Below are positions 37,379-46,987 of a stretch of 64,000 nucleotides of DNA, piece by piece. The notes below the pieces were generated by a model that was not told the DNA's origin, did not search any database, and saw only the letters and a program-made list of their open reading frames with translations. The stretch spans positions 62,001 through 126,000 of the forward strand of contig NZ_JAAGPR010000007.1 in assembly GCF_017104965.1 (NCBI RefSeq), in the 5' to 3' direction. Each line of letters starts with the position of its first letter. Position 1 is the stretch's first letter. Origin of the DNA: Paraburkholderia sp. Ac-20340 (GTDB lineage: Bacteria; Pseudomonadota; Gammaproteobacteria; Burkholderiales; Burkholderiaceae). Position numbers and translations under genes: made by a program.

Positions 37379-38509
37379 ATGAAGAAACTTTCCGCGCTGT
37401 CCGCTGCGTGCGGGCTCGTATTCTGTGTTAATGCGCACGCTCAAAGTAGCGTCACGCTTTACGGCATTCTGGATGCAGGCTTTGCCTATATCCACAACAG
37501 CGGAGGTCATAGTGCGCAGTGGAAGATGTCTACCGGCAACATCTCGGAAAACGAATGGGGCCTGAAAGGGACCGAGGACCTCGGGGGCGGGCTGGCAGCA
37601 AACTTTCAAGTAGAAAACGGTTTCGACATCGCCTCAGGTCAAATGCACCAGAACGGTCGCCTGTTTGGTCGCCAAGCGTGGGTTGGACTCGCATCCCCGA
37701 CAACTTGGGGTGCTGTAACCCTCGGCCGGCAGTACGACCCGATTTCAGACCTTCTTCAACCGCTTACTGCGGACTCTTTCTCGGGCATCTTCGCGACGCC
37801 TGGTGACGTCGACAACTATGACAGCAGCGCGCGGTTCGACAATGCCGTTAAGTGGGTTAGCCCGAACTGGAGCGGCGTAACGCTTGAGGCAATGTACTCA
37901 TTCGGTGGTATCGCCGGTGCTACAGGGTCCGGTCAGGTCTACTCGGGCGCCGCCTCGTACAACCGCGGCCCGCTCTCGATTGCAGGTGGCTACATCCATA
38001 TCGATAACGGCAACGCTACCCTTTCCACACGCGGTACGACCGCGGCAGACTCCTTGTTCAACAGTGCGGTCAACGCCGCTTATGCGTCCGCTCACGCTGT
38101 CGACATTGCGCGTATCGGTGGCCACTATGTGATTGACCAGGTGACCGTGGGGGCAGCGTACAGCTATTCCAAATATTCGCCGGACGGCCACTCGACGTTC
38201 ACCGATTCCCAAAAGTTCCAAAACGGTTCGGTATACGCGACTTGGCAAATCTCGCCGGTCTTTCAAACGACGATTGGCTATAACTACACGAAGTCCACGG
38301 GAGACTCGTCCGCGACATATCATCAAGTCGCACTGGGCGTCGACTATTTCCTGAGCAAGCGGACCGACCTGTACGCCATCGCGGCATATCAGCATGCCAG
38401 CGGCCAGAATGGAGCAGGCCCCGCGCAAGCTGTAATCGGCTCCTATGACGTCAACTCCGGCGCGAACTACCAGGTGCTTACGGTGGCTGGAATCCGCCAT
38501 TCGTTCTAA
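37379..38509 (+). CDS. Outer-membrane porin, copy 2
   Basis: A 376-residue general porin precursor with a signal peptide of about 21 residues ending AHA, mature start QSSVTLYGILDAGFAY and a C-terminal Phe (GIRHSF). It is closely related to the porin at 4188 along its whole length, including SEWGLKG/NEWGLKG-type and GDVDNYDSSARF blocks. AGGAAG precedes the ATG. It is behind shared promoter 5 and probably admits the substrate of the regulon through the outer membrane. Confidence 0.93.
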   Translation: MKKLSALSAACGLVFCVNAHAQSSVTLYGILDAGFAYIHNSGGHSAQWKMSTGNISENEWGLKGTEDLGGGLAANFQVENGFDIASGQMHQNGRLFGRQAWVGLASPTTWGAVTLGRQYDPISDLLQPLTADSFSGIFATPGDVDNYDSSARFDNAVKWVSPNWSGVTLEAMYSFGGIAGATGSGQVYSGAASYNRGPLSIAGGYIHIDNGNATLSTRGTTAADSLFNSAVNAAYASAHAVDIARIGGHYVIDQVTVGAAYSYSKYSPDGHSTFTDSQKFQNGSVYATWQISPVFQTTIGYNYTKSTGDSSATYHQVALGVDYFLSKRTDLYAIAAYQHASGQNGAGPAQAVIGSYDVNSGANYQVLTVAGIRHSF

Positions 38510-38521
38510 GGCTCTTCGCGA

Positions 38522-38553
38522 TTGCCACATGCGGTTATTTCCGCATGTGGCAA
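38522..38553 (+). terminator. Hairpin after porin 2
   Basis: A 13-bp perfect stem TTGCCACATGCGG with CCGCATGTGGCAA and a 6-base loop, 12 bp after the stop codon. It lacks a clean T-run but is very stable. Confidence 0.6.
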
Positions 38554-38758
38554 ACCAATTTCATTATAAATGTAGTACACCGTATCATTTGCATTGGCAC
38601 ACTGACGTCGAGTAGCATTCGTGAATTCTTGACGCTGACCGCACACGAAACTCCTATACGCGAGACCTATCAGGCGTTTCGCTGCCACCGGGCAACGGAT
38701 TTGACTCGATGCCAGTCAGCCAAATCTCACGATTCATCCTACACAGGACCGCTAGTCG

Positions 38759-39937
38759 ATGACATCTTGCAGCTTCGCCAAATCCCATCCAGCTGTGACC
38801 GTCTGGCATCAACACGCGACGAGAGCTGCCTTCTTCGCTGCCGGCCTCGCAGTTGCCTCATGGGCGCCGCTAGTTCCATTTGTAAAAAGTCGGCTAGGCA
38901 TTGATGACGCGACATTGGGCGTCCTGCTCCTGTGTCTCGGCATCGGCTCTGTTCTCGCAATGCTCGGCTCTGGGAATATCGTCTCCAGATTCGGCTGCCA
39001 ACGCGTCATCAGCTTTTCGATGGTGTTGGTTGCCGCTATGCTTGGTCTTCTCGGGTCGGTCGATGGACTCTATGTAACCGGGTTCGTACTCGCTATTTTC
39101 GGCGCTGCCATCGGGACGTTAGAAGTCGCGATGAATATTCACGCGGTCGCTGTCGAACAACATTCGAGCCGGCGCATGATGTCAGGCTTCCACGCGCTCT
39201 ATAGTGTCGGAGGCTTCGCCGGGTCAAGCGGTGCAGCCGTGGCACTTTCTTCCGGCGTCACGCCGTCTGCCACGGCTATTGCAGCCGCATCAACACTGGT
39301 CATAACTCTTCTCATCTTTGGTAGGCGCTTCCTCAGCGACCGGAACCAAGCACACCGCTCTTCGCTCACCCTACCCAGAGGAAGGGTGCTCCTCCTCGGC
39401 TGCATGTGCCTTATGTTGCTGGTAGTTGAGGGTGCGATGCTCGACTGGAGTGCGCTCCTCCTGTCTACGTCTAAAGCAATGCCCGAGACAAAGGCGGGCA
39501 TTGGATATGCTGTCTTCGCAGCCACGATGACGGCAGCGAGGCTCACAGGTGACTGGATAGCGGCGAAGCTGGGAGCCCGCCGCGTAGTAAGACTGGGTAG
39601 CGCACTTGGCGCCGCAGGTATTGCTCTGGCTGTCCTTGCTTCAGACCCATACCTCGCCATTTTTGGCTTCGCGTTGATGGGCTTGGGTTGCGCCAATGTC
39701 GTTCCGATTCTGTACTCAGCGGCCGGTGCCGACAAATCCATGTCCAAGGAACATGCCATAGCAGCAACAGCAACGCTCGGATATGCGGGAACTTTGACAG
39801 GCCCCGCCGCAATCGGCTTTATCGCCCACGGCGTCGGCCTGCCTGCAGCCTTCGGGCTCTTATCAGCTCTCCTTGTAGCCGTCTGCCTGGCCTCCAGCAT
39901 CGTGCCCAGACACACACACACTGACGCACTCCATTGA
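38759..39937 (+). CDS. MFS transporter, copy 2
   Basis: A 392-residue major facilitator protein, a paralogue of the one at 5436: both share WAPLVPF-KSRLG, DATLG, LCLG-GSV and RxMMSGFHALYSVGG-type blocks. About 12 helices are predicted. It lies 249 bp after porin 2 with the hairpin between, so it has its own promoter or depends on readthrough. No shared-type module precedes it. Substrate unknown; sugar or sugar-acid transport is plausible. Confidence 0.85.
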   Translation: MTSCSFAKSHPAVTVWHQHATRAAFFAAGLAVASWAPLVPFVKSRLGIDDATLGVLLLCLGIGSVLAMLGSGNIVSRFGCQRVISFSMVLVAAMLGLLGSVDGLYVTGFVLAIFGAAIGTLEVAMNIHAVAVEQHSSRRMMSGFHALYSVGGFAGSSGAAVALSSGVTPSATAIAAASTLVITLLIFGRRFLSDRNQAHRSSLTLPRGRVLLLGCMCLMLLVVEGAMLDWSALLLSTSKAMPETKAGIGYAVFAATMTAARLTGDWIAAKLGARRVVRLGSALGAAGIALAVLASDPYLAIFGFALMGLGCANVVPILYSAAGADKSMSKEHAIAATATLGYAGTLTGPAAIGFIAHGVGLPAAFGLLSALLVAVCLASSIVPRHTHTDALH

Positions 39938-39995
39938 GGGGCAAGACGTTTGCAGAGGGTTGGAAATGCACTTAGGCTAAACCATTAGCCTCTTC

Positions 39996-40061
39996 TGCGT
40001 CACTTTGCGTCAGATTGGATGTGGTTGCGAAATTGAGCGGATTTAATTGGACGCAAATACT
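39996..40061 (+). promoter_or_regulatory. Shared-module promoter 6, GMC copy 2 gene group
   Basis: TGCGTCA (39996), TGCGTCA (40006), TGCGAAATTGAGC (40026-40038) with -35 TTGAGC, then 17 bp and AATACT (40056-40061). This is an exact match to the consensus at every element, with offsets 0, 10 and 30 bp. Confidence 0.88.
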
Positions 40062-40133
40062 TGCGACATCTGCTTGAACAGCGAACGACCGAGACAGTTC
40101 GCGGAGCGCTAACCCCACATACCTAAAGTCACC

Positions 40134-41660
40134 ATGCAAAAACATCACGACGTTATCGTAATCGGCAGTGGAGTCGGAGGAGGCACCGTAGCTCGCCGCT
40201 TGGCCGAAAACGGGGTTAACGTCCTGGTCCTTGAGCGGGGCGACTGGGTGACCCGTGAAGATGACAACTGGAGCGTTGCGTCGGTCTTCCACCAGAAGAA
40301 GTACACCGCGCACGACAGTTGGCTTGATGGCACTGGCCACGAGTTCCGACCCAACATCTACTACAACGTTGGTGGCTGTACGAAGTTCTATGGCGGCAGC
40401 ATGATTCGCTTCCGCGAAGAGGACTTTGGCGTCCTGGAGCACGAAGAAGGTGTCTCTCCAGCGTGGCCGATTAGCTACTCGGATATCGAGCCGTATTACT
40501 GCGAAGCTGAATCTATCTTCGACGTCCACGGCGACGACAGCGGTGACCCCAGTGCCCCGTGGCGCAGCCAGCCTTACCCGTCGCCGAAGCTCGTCTCCGA
40601 GCCTTTGGTGCAGCGGATGGCAGACACGATGCGTCAACTCGGAGCGAGTACATCGGCACTCCCCGAGGCAATTGACTTTGGCCCGAAGGGACGTTGCATT
40701 CGGTGTAAAACTTGCGACGGCTTTCCGTGCAAGTTGGGCGCTAAGAACGATGCTGAAACCAGCCTCATAACGCCCGCTCTTCAGACTGGCCGCGTCGAAA
40801 TCGCCACGCATTGCTATGTTCAACGGCTTCTGCTATCTGCCGACGGCAAGCGCGTTGACGGTGTAGAGGTGACGCGCAATGGCCGAAATGAGGTTCTACG
40901 TGCGGGAGTTGTGGTTGTCGCATGCGGCGCAATCAATAGCGCAGCCCTGTTGCTGCGTTCTGCAACCGATACCGCGCCCCAAGGCGTCGCAAATCGCTCG
41001 GGCGTGGTTGGCCGCAACTACATGGCCCACAACCAAACCGCGCTGATGGGCTTGTCTTTCGAGACAAACGATACGGTCTTCCAGAAGACGCTTGCGCTCA
41101 ACCAGTATTACTTTGGTGACGGCAACTATCGTTTCCCCCTCGGCCACGCGCAGATGCTCGGCAAGTTGCAGGGCGGCATGCTCTCAGCCAACGTCCCTTT
41201 CCTTCCAAAGGCCGTTGGGTCAACGATGGCTCGCCACAGCATGGACTGGATTGCGTTCTCCGAGGACCTCCCTGACCCAGAGAACCGCATCGTTCTGCGG
41301 GACGGGAAGATTCAACTCGCAATCAAACGGAACAATCTCAAGCCGCACCATCGCCTCGTTGACAAGTTGACGTCTCTGCTGAAGAAGTCGGGATATCCCA
41401 TCGTCCTGGTGAAGCCGCTGATTCGCCATTCGACGTCTCATCAGTGCGGTACTGTCAAATTCGGCGTCGACCCGACGACGAGTGCCATTGACCCGTATTG
41501 CCGCAGTCATGAGCACGAGAATCTTTTCGTTGTAGACGCGTCGTTCATGCCGTCTTCAGCTGCAGTTAACCCTGCGCTGACAATCGTAGCGCAAGCGTTA
41601 CGGGCAGCAGACCATATGTTGAAAGAGGACTTTCGCACGTTTTCGCAACACGCCGCTTAA
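40134..41660 (+). CDS. GMC-family FAD oxidoreductase, copy 2 (sugar/glycoside-oxidising subgroup)
   Basis: A 508-residue GMC protein, clearly distinct from copies 1 and 3. FAD motif HHDVIVIGSGVGGGTVARRL is at the start, NVGGCTKFYGGSMIRF in the middle, and the C-terminal active-site block is SHQCGTVKFG with VNPALTI replacing the usual N-x-N ending. A Cys-rich insert GRCIRCKTCDGFPCKLGAK suggests a bound metal or structural site. This form is found in pyranose-type and glycoside 3-oxidases and gluconate-type dehydrogenases. It heads the plus-strand group GMC, TPP enzyme, MocA, XRE. Confidence 0.87.
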   Translation: MQKHHDVIVIGSGVGGGTVARRLAENGVNVLVLERGDWVTREDDNWSVASVFHQKKYTAHDSWLDGTGHEFRPNIYYNVGGCTKFYGGSMIRFREEDFGVLEHEEGVSPAWPISYSDIEPYYCEAESIFDVHGDDSGDPSAPWRSQPYPSPKLVSEPLVQRMADTMRQLGASTSALPEAIDFGPKGRCIRCKTCDGFPCKLGAKNDAETSLITPALQTGRVEIATHCYVQRLLLSADGKRVDGVEVTRNGRNEVLRAGVVVVACGAINSAALLLRSATDTAPQGVANRSGVVGRNYMAHNQTALMGLSFETNDTVFQKTLALNQYYFGDGNYRFPLGHAQMLGKLQGGMLSANVPFLPKAVGSTMARHSMDWIAFSEDLPDPENRIVLRDGKIQLAIKRNNLKPHHRLVDKLTSLLKKSGYPIVLVKPLIRHSTSHQCGTVKFGVDPTTSAIDPYCRSHEHENLFVVDASFMPSSAAVNPALTIVAQALRAADHMLKEDFRTFSQHAA

Positions 41661-41787
41661 CACGACCGATTCAGGAGTCGTGCGGAGTTGGCCAACCATA
41701 CGTTGTATAGCCAATAAATAGAAAACATAAACCGTGTCGCGGAAACGCGCGCATTTGTATCAAGTTGCCATGCAAAGGAGCAATTCA

Positions 41788-43593
41788 ATGGCTGAAAAGA
41801 AGGAAATGACCGGCGGTCAAATCGTCGTCGAGTATCTCGTCCGCGAAAAGGTGCCCTACACGTTCGGCATCCCGGGTCACGGCAACACCGCGCTTCTCGA
41901 CGCATTCGTGGACCGTCAGAACGAAATCACGCTCGTCCCGGCGATGCACGAACAAGGTGCGTCGCACATGGCCGACGGCTACTACCGCGCGACCGGCCAA
42001 ATCGCAGCCGTGTGCTCGTCGATTGGCCCAGGCGCAACGAACACGCTCACGGGCGTGGCAACGGCATTCGCTGACTCGATTCCGCAACTGCTTATTACCG
42101 GCGGCGTCCACACGTACATGACCGGCAAGGGCGTCCTGCAAGAAATCGACCGCCCGCACGGCGATAACTTCCCCCGCATGGCAGAGCCGGTCGTGAAGCG
42201 CTGGTGGCAGCCGAGCCATGTTGCACAAATCCCGGGCGTAATGACGCAGGCGTTCAACGTCATGCTCGAGGGCCGTCGCGGCCCGGCGCTCATCAACCTG
42301 CCGCAAGACTTGCAGGCTGAGGCGGCGCTCGTCGAGCTGCCGGAGTCGCAGACCCATCGTTCGCATGGCCGCCTTCACGGCGACCCGGTCGACATCAGCA
42401 AAGCGGCAAAGCTCCTGCTCTCCGCAGAGCGCCCGGTCATCCTCGCCGGCGGCGGCGTAATTGCGGCCGAAGCGACTGAATTGCTCGTCGCCATCGCTGA
42501 ATACGTTGGCGCAGCGGTCACGACGTCGTTCATGGGCAAGGGCTCCATCGCTGAAGACCATCCGCTGTATGCATGGCCCTGCGGGGACCTCGGCTCCATC
42601 CCGGGTAACGCAATGACCCGTGAAGCCGACGTTATCCTGTCAGTCGGCTGTCGTTTCAGCGACCGTATCACTTCGTCGTACCGTCCGGGCGTCACCTTCG
42701 ACATCCCGAAGACCAAGCTCATTCAGGTAGACATCGACGGCTTCGAAATCGGCAAGAACTACCCGGCGGAAGTCGGCATCGTCGGCGACGCGAAGGCTAT
42801 CCTCTCCGCGCTGCTCGATGAAATGCGCGACCTCGCAAAGCCGCGCGACTACCAGAACGCGCCGCAGTTCCGCCGCCTGCAGGAACTGAAGGCGCAATGG
42901 CTTGAGCATCTGCGCCCGCTGCGCGAATGCAATCACTCGCCGATGACGGTCTCGCAAGTTCTGTTCGAGGCTCGCAAGGTCCTGCCGCGCAACACCATCG
43001 TCGTGACCGATTCGAGCAACCCGCAGAACCAGGTATTCAACGAATTCCCTGTCTACGGCGCAAAGCAGCACATCACGCCGGGCGGCTTCTCGGGCATTGG
43101 CTTCGCACTGCCTGCCGCGATTGGCGCAAAGCTGGGCGCGCCGAATCAGCCGGTAGTCGCGGTCTGTGGCGACGGCGCGTTCCTGCAAACGGGTCAAGAA
43201 CTGGCGACCGCTGTGATGATGGGCATCCCCGCGGTGTTCCTCATCATCAACAACGGCGGCTGGGGTGCCATCCGCAACCTGCAGCTCAACATGTTCGGCG
43301 AAGACCGTGAAATTATCACTGGCTTCAAGACGCCGGATGGCTCGCCGTGGTCGGCGCACATCGCGAACTTCGCGAAGTCGCTCGGCGCAGAAGGCGAGCG
43401 CGTCGACGACCCCCGCCAAATCGGCGCCGCTCTGCAGCGCGCGATTCAGTCGGGCAAGCCGTACGTTGTTGAGGCAATCTGTTCGATTGAGCGTCCGTAC
43501 AGCAACATGCACCCGACCGGCTGGTGGGACATCACCGTTCCGGCCTACCTCGGCGACCTCCGCGACAAGTACGTCGAAGGCCGCGGCTTCTAA
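41788..43593 (+). CDS. Thiamine-diphosphate-dependent enzyme (acetolactate synthase/IolD-like)
   Basis: A 601-residue TPP enzyme with all catalytic features intact: Glu in MHEQGASHMADGYYRATG (near residue 50) and the TPP/Mg motif CGDGAFLQ to IINNGGW. It is longer than typical acetolactate synthases and close in size to IolD, the ring-opening hydrolase of inositol catabolism, and to glyoxylate carboligase. AAAGGAG precedes the ATG at 41788. The gene has stronger C-ending codon bias than its neighbours, suggesting high expression. It follows GMC copy 2 by 127 bp. Confidence 0.87.
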   Translation: MAEKKEMTGGQIVVEYLVREKVPYTFGIPGHGNTALLDAFVDRQNEITLVPAMHEQGASHMADGYYRATGQIAAVCSSIGPGATNTLTGVATAFADSIPQLLITGGVHTYMTGKGVLQEIDRPHGDNFPRMAEPVVKRWWQPSHVAQIPGVMTQAFNVMLEGRRGPALINLPQDLQAEAALVELPESQTHRSHGRLHGDPVDISKAAKLLLSAERPVILAGGGVIAAEATELLVAIAEYVGAAVTTSFMGKGSIAEDHPLYAWPCGDLGSIPGNAMTREADVILSVGCRFSDRITSSYRPGVTFDIPKTKLIQVDIDGFEIGKNYPAEVGIVGDAKAILSALLDEMRDLAKPRDYQNAPQFRRLQELKAQWLEHLRPLRECNHSPMTVSQVLFEARKVLPRNTIVVTDSSNPQNQVFNEFPVYGAKQHITPGGFSGIGFALPAAIGAKLGAPNQPVVAVCGDGAFLQTGQELATAVMMGIPAVFLIINNGGWGAIRNLQLNMFGEDREIITGFKTPDGSPWSAHIANFAKSLGAEGERVDDPRQIGAALQRAIQSGKPYVVEAICSIERPYSNMHPTGWWDITVPAYLGDLRDKYVEGRGF

Positions 43594-43931
43594 CGGGCAC
43601 TGAACAAAGGTGCGGGACGGACTGGTCTGTTCCGCACCTTGCTCCAGTTTGCGTTGCTTGGTTTGCTGAATGTTTCTGCAAACGGATTGTTTGCGCCGCA
43701 TCGGACGTTCGTCTACTGCGCGGTTCTTTGACACAGAGAATCGCGTCGTTGTCGTCCCTGAGTGACAACGCCAAACAGCAAGCCTTATCGAGGGCGTCGA
43801 TTCTGTCGGCGCTTAGTTGCCTGCCTGCCGCTTCAATGCCGGCCAACTGCTCGTGCTCCAGGACATCTTTCTCGCCCGGCTTCGGCTGCAGCCTTGCGGG
43901 CAAACTTCTATTCCTACAACTGGGGACTCAA
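43594..43931. other. Intergenic region between the TPP enzyme and MocA genes
   Basis: A 338-bp stretch with a hairpin at 43607-43640 and no supported gene. No copy of the shared promoter module is present, so the MocA gene uses readthrough or another promoter. Confidence 0.5.
43607..43640 (+). terminator. Hairpin after the TPP-enzyme gene
   Basis: Stem AAGGTGCGG with CCGCACCTT and a 16-base loop, 13 bp after the stop codon. There is no T-run, so it may be an attenuator or RNA-stabilising hairpin. Confidence 0.45.
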
Positions 43932-45077
43932 ATGAATCGTCGACTGCGACTCGGGATGGTAGGCGGTGGCCAAGGTGGCTACATCGGATGGGTGCATCGG
44001 CTCGCCGCCCGACTCGATGACTGCTATGAGTTCGTTGCTGGGGCGTTGTCGTCGGATGAGAAGAGAGCTCAAGAGAGTGGCCGCGCCCTCTTCCTCGACC
44101 CAGAGCGCGTCTATACGGACTACCGCGCGATGGCAGCCGCGGAGGCAAAGCGTCCTGATGGTATCGACGTAGTCGCCATCGTCACCCCGAATCACCTCCA
44201 CGCCCCTGTTGCAAAGGCGTTCCTGGAAGCCGGCATACACGTCATGTGTGACAAGCCACTTGCACTGTCGTTGGCGGAAGCTATCGACTTGCGCGACCTG
44301 GCGAAACGCGAAGGCAGACTTCTCGGCGTTACGTACACGTATTCGGGCTATCCGATGGTCCGATATGCCAAGGACCTTGTGGCAGCAGGAGAACTCGGCG
44401 ATGTGCGCTTTATCGCCGTCGAATACGTTCAAGATTGGCTGACGGAACCGGTCGAGCTGCGCGGAAACAAGCAAGCCGAATGGCGCACGGACCCCAGCCG
44501 CACGGGAGCAGGTGGTTGCCTTGGCGACATTGGCACTCATGCCTATCACCTAGCGAGCTTTGTCACCGGAATGCTGCCCGACGAATTGTCGGCTGACGTC
44601 GCGTCCATGGTGCCGGGACGTCGAGTTGACGACCACGTGCAGGCCACGCTCTTCTACGCCTCAGGCGCACGCGGCAACCTCATCGCGAGCCAGATTGCAG
44701 CAGGCGAGGGAAACGCGCTCCGCCTTCGCGTCTATGGGACCAACGGCTCCATAGCCTTCGACCAGGAGCATCCGGATTTTCTCTGGCATACGCCGCTCAA
44801 CGGGAACACTATCCGATTGACCAAGGGACGTGCCCATAGTCCTGCCGCAGACCATGCGGCGCGTTTTCCCGCCGGCCACCCGGAAGGATTCTTCGAGGCA
44901 TTCGCCCAGCTTTATCGTGACGCAGCATTGCAAATCGCAGCAAAGCTCGAAAACAGCGCCGTCCCCGCAGCAAGCACGTTGCTCACGGATGTCAATGATG
45001 GCGTGGAGGGGATGAGATTTGTCGAAGCAGCGCTTCGCAGTCATGCCGGCGGTGGAACACGCGTCTTCATCCGCTGA
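43932..45077 (+). CDS. Gfo/Idh/MocA-family oxidoreductase
   Basis: A 381-residue NAD(P)-dependent oxidoreductase. The Rossmann motif is [15 protein letters not shown] (about residues 8-22), the conserved lysine motif is CDKPLAL, and the C-terminal catalytic segment is [17 protein letters not shown]. Members oxidise sugars, cyclitols (IolG) or keto-sugars. GGGGA precedes the ATG at 43932; the reading frame is open far upstream into the preceding gene without a start signal. Together with the IolD-like and TIM-barrel genes it recalls inositol-type chemistry. Confidence 0.88.
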   Translation: MNRRLRLGMVGGGQGGYIGWVHRLAARLDDCYEFVAGALSSDEKRAQESGRALFLDPERVYTDYRAMAAAEAKRPDGIDVVAIVTPNHLHAPVAKAFLEAGIHVMCDKPLALSLAEAIDLRDLAKREGRLLGVTYTYSGYPMVRYAKDLVAAGELGDVRFIAVEYVQDWLTEPVELRGNKQAEWRTDPSRTGAGGCLGDIGTHAYHLASFVTGMLPDELSADVASMVPGRRVDDHVQATLFYASGARGNLIASQIAAGEGNALRLRVYGTNGSIAFDQEHPDFLWHTPLNGNTIRLTKGRAHSPAADHAARFPAGHPEGFFEAFAQLYRDAALQIAAKLENSAVPAASTLLTDVNDGVEGMRFVEAALRSHAGGGTRVFIR

Positions 45078-45220
45078 AGGCCCACAACGTAGCCCCTCAA
45101 CTCATCTTTTGACCCTATATATGCGAGCATCTTGCGGTGCTCGCAATGATTGGGTAAGTTAGGGTGCGAACGCCGCAGGTCTGTGAAGGCGCCCACCACC
45201 CTTGAATCTCCGCCAAGTAT

Positions 45221-46048
45221 ATGGATAGACCGCAAGACCGCATCAACCTCCAAAAGAACCTCGTGCTACTGGTCGAGTCATGTAGTTCGGTTGCCGGTCT
45301 GTGCCGTAGCCTCGACATTAACCGGCAGCAGTTCAACAAGTACCTTGCCGGCCAGCACGCACCTTCGCACAAGGTGCTTCAAAAAATAGCGCGCCACTTC
45401 ATGATGGAGGTGCCTGACCTCTACCGTCAGCCGGCCGACTTCAAGCAATTTTATGAGGGTTTCGAGAGTGAGTTGCCCATGGGGTTGCGCTCGTCCTCGC
45501 AATTCGCAACCTTTCTGCCGTTCGCGAAGGCATCGGTCGAGCCTCTGCGCGATTACCTAGGCGTTTACTATCGGTACCACAACTCGTCAATTTACAAAGG
45601 ACGAATTCTGCGGTCTGTTACATGCCTCTACGAGGCAGAGTCGACAATCCAGCACGTTACCGTCGAGCGATTTCCACTGCTCGATGGGAGCGGGAAGACG
45701 GGCTACTCGTTCACGTACTATGGATTTTGTTTCCTCATCGGAGACCGAATCTTCATGGTCGACTTCGAGGGGCAGCAGCAAAACGAGCTTACGTTTTCTA
45801 TATTGACACCCCAGCACCGTCGTCCCATCCGTTTCTTGTACGGCCTTGTGTCGGGCGTGGCGTCGTCTTCCTATCGCCAGCCGTTTTCGACCAGGCTCGT
45901 GTTTAGCTTCTGCGACAAGGGAAAAATCCAGAAGAAGCATCTGCGCAGTGCGACGGTCCTTTTGCCTAGTGACTCATCACTCCCGCTAGAAGTTCGCGAA
46001 TACATGGCCGGAGACAATTCGAGCATTATTTGGGGCGGAGAAGGCTAA
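45221..46048 (+). CDS. XRE-type helix-turn-helix regulator with a C-terminal sensor-like domain
   Basis: A 275-residue protein. Residues about 5-60 form an HTH_XRE/Cro domain (SVAGLCRSLDINRQQFNKYLAGQHAPSHKVLQKIARHF region). The remaining 200 residues have no recognised domain, but contain a beta-rich segment that could bind a ligand. It is the only DNA-binding regulator between 24 and 54 kb and follows the MocA gene in the same direction at 143 bp. It is the lead candidate for the protein that binds the TGCGTCA arrays. Its own upstream region lacks the module. Confidence 0.8.
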   Translation: MDRPQDRINLQKNLVLLVESCSSVAGLCRSLDINRQQFNKYLAGQHAPSHKVLQKIARHFMMEVPDLYRQPADFKQFYEGFESELPMGLRSSSQFATFLPFAKASVEPLRDYLGVYYRYHNSSIYKGRILRSVTCLYEAESTIQHVTVERFPLLDGSGKTGYSFTYYGFCFLIGDRIFMVDFEGQQQNELTFSILTPQHRRPIRFLYGLVSGVASSSYRQPFSTRLVFSFCDKGKIQKKHLRSATVLLPSDSSLPLEVREYMAGDNSSIIWGGEG

Positions 46049-46329
46049 AATCGCGTAGGCCAGCGATAATAGTGGCCCACGCTATGGACGTCTGCTCCAT
46101 CCAGTACCCCATTACGCTCCGCATCCGCCGGTCCCGGCGTCACAACGGATTCAGAATTCGCTTCCGTTTTCCTGTCGACTCCGCGCCGGCACCAAAGCCA
46201 AATGGCAGCCACAGCGAGAAGCATCCCCGCTGTAAGCATCAATGCGATTACGCTGAGGGCATTGTCGGAAGCAAGCGCCCTGAACAACGCATAGCAGGAT
46301 AAGTTGCCACCAAGAGGCCAGGTACCCAT
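46045..46329 (-). CDS. Small single-pass membrane protein
   Basis: A 94-residue protein with one hydrophobic helix (about residues 26-46) followed by a polar, charged tail. AGAAGAGAG lies immediately upstream of the ATG. Its stop overlaps that of the XRE gene by 4 bp, tail to tail. Its layout resembles the small membrane proteins at 13253 and 51026. Function unknown. Confidence 0.45.
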   Translation of the reverse strand: MGTWPLGGNLSCYALFRALASDNALSVIALMLTAGMLLAVAAIWLWCRRGVDRKTEANSESVVTPGPADAERNGVLDGADVHSVGHYYRWPTRF

Positions 46330-46650
46330 CTCTCTTCTCCCAGGTCGCGCGAAACTGCAGCAAGATGAAAAAGAGTCTCTCCCGTCGAAACTCTGTAATC
46401 AACTTCGCAATCCTTCGCAGACGTATGCAGAAGGACGCGCTATTCTCCACGGCCAAAATCTTCGACCACAACTGAGGCCTCCCCTAAGCCGATTCAATTT
46501 GCCTGCGCCACAGTGCGTCACTACCCGACTACGTTGCGAAATTGCCGTCGAAATTTTGAAGCCAAATACTTTCCCTAACTAGGTGCGAACCGGCGATATG
46601 ACATCCGCAGCGGCCGCAATGGCAAAACCAGTACTATCCTCATACGAGAC
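46330..46650. other. Intergenic region with shared promoter 7
   Basis: A 321-bp stretch whose only recognised element is the promoter module at 46504-46570. Confidence 0.5.
46504..46570 (+). promoter_or_regulatory. Shared-module promoter 7, small protein and TIM-barrel gene
   Basis: TGCGCCA (46504), TGCGTCA (46514), TGCGAAATTGCCG (46535-46547) with -35 TTGCCG, then 17 bp and AATACT (46565-46570). Offsets are 0, 10 and 31 bp. It lies 80 bp before a 42-codon gene and 417 bp before the TIM-barrel gene. Confidence 0.75.
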
Positions 46651-46779
46651 ATGAGACGGTTTCTAATTGCTGCGGCGGTTCTTTCCCTGACTGCGTATCT
46701 CACATGCAAGTATCCACTGGATGTTGAGGCAGTTACCCTCAGCCGCTTCGGCCTCGATATCGGGAAGATGGAGGAATAG
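46651..46779 (+). CDS. Very small membrane/secreted protein, 42 aa
   Basis: MRRFLIAAAVLSLTAYLTC begins like a short signal or lipoprotein-type leader, followed by about 23 polar residues. It is placed between shared promoter 7 and the TIM-barrel gene at 46988. It has no strong ribosome site, so it could be fortuitous. Function unknown. Confidence 0.4.
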   Translation: MRRFLIAAAVLSLTAYLTCKYPLDVEAVTLSRFGLDIGKMEE

Positions 46780-46987
46780 TCTCAGCGCCCCCCTTTCGCT
46801 CCATACAGTTCGCGCTCAATGGAAAACTCCGCTGCATTTGGGTTTCGAGTAACGAAGGCCGGAGACATCCGTGAACGACTCTTAGGCCCGCTCCGCACCG
46901 AATGACGCAAAGCAGCATTAGCGTAGAACACACATACGCGCTCGCTGCTGACAAGACGACCCTATTATCATGTAAGGCTATAGTGAA

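Noticed and set aside
42640..43734. 364-codon minus-strand frame opposite the TPP-enzyme gene
   Set aside because: The plus-strand gene has full catalytic motifs and a ribosome site; the antisense frame is a product of strong codon bias.
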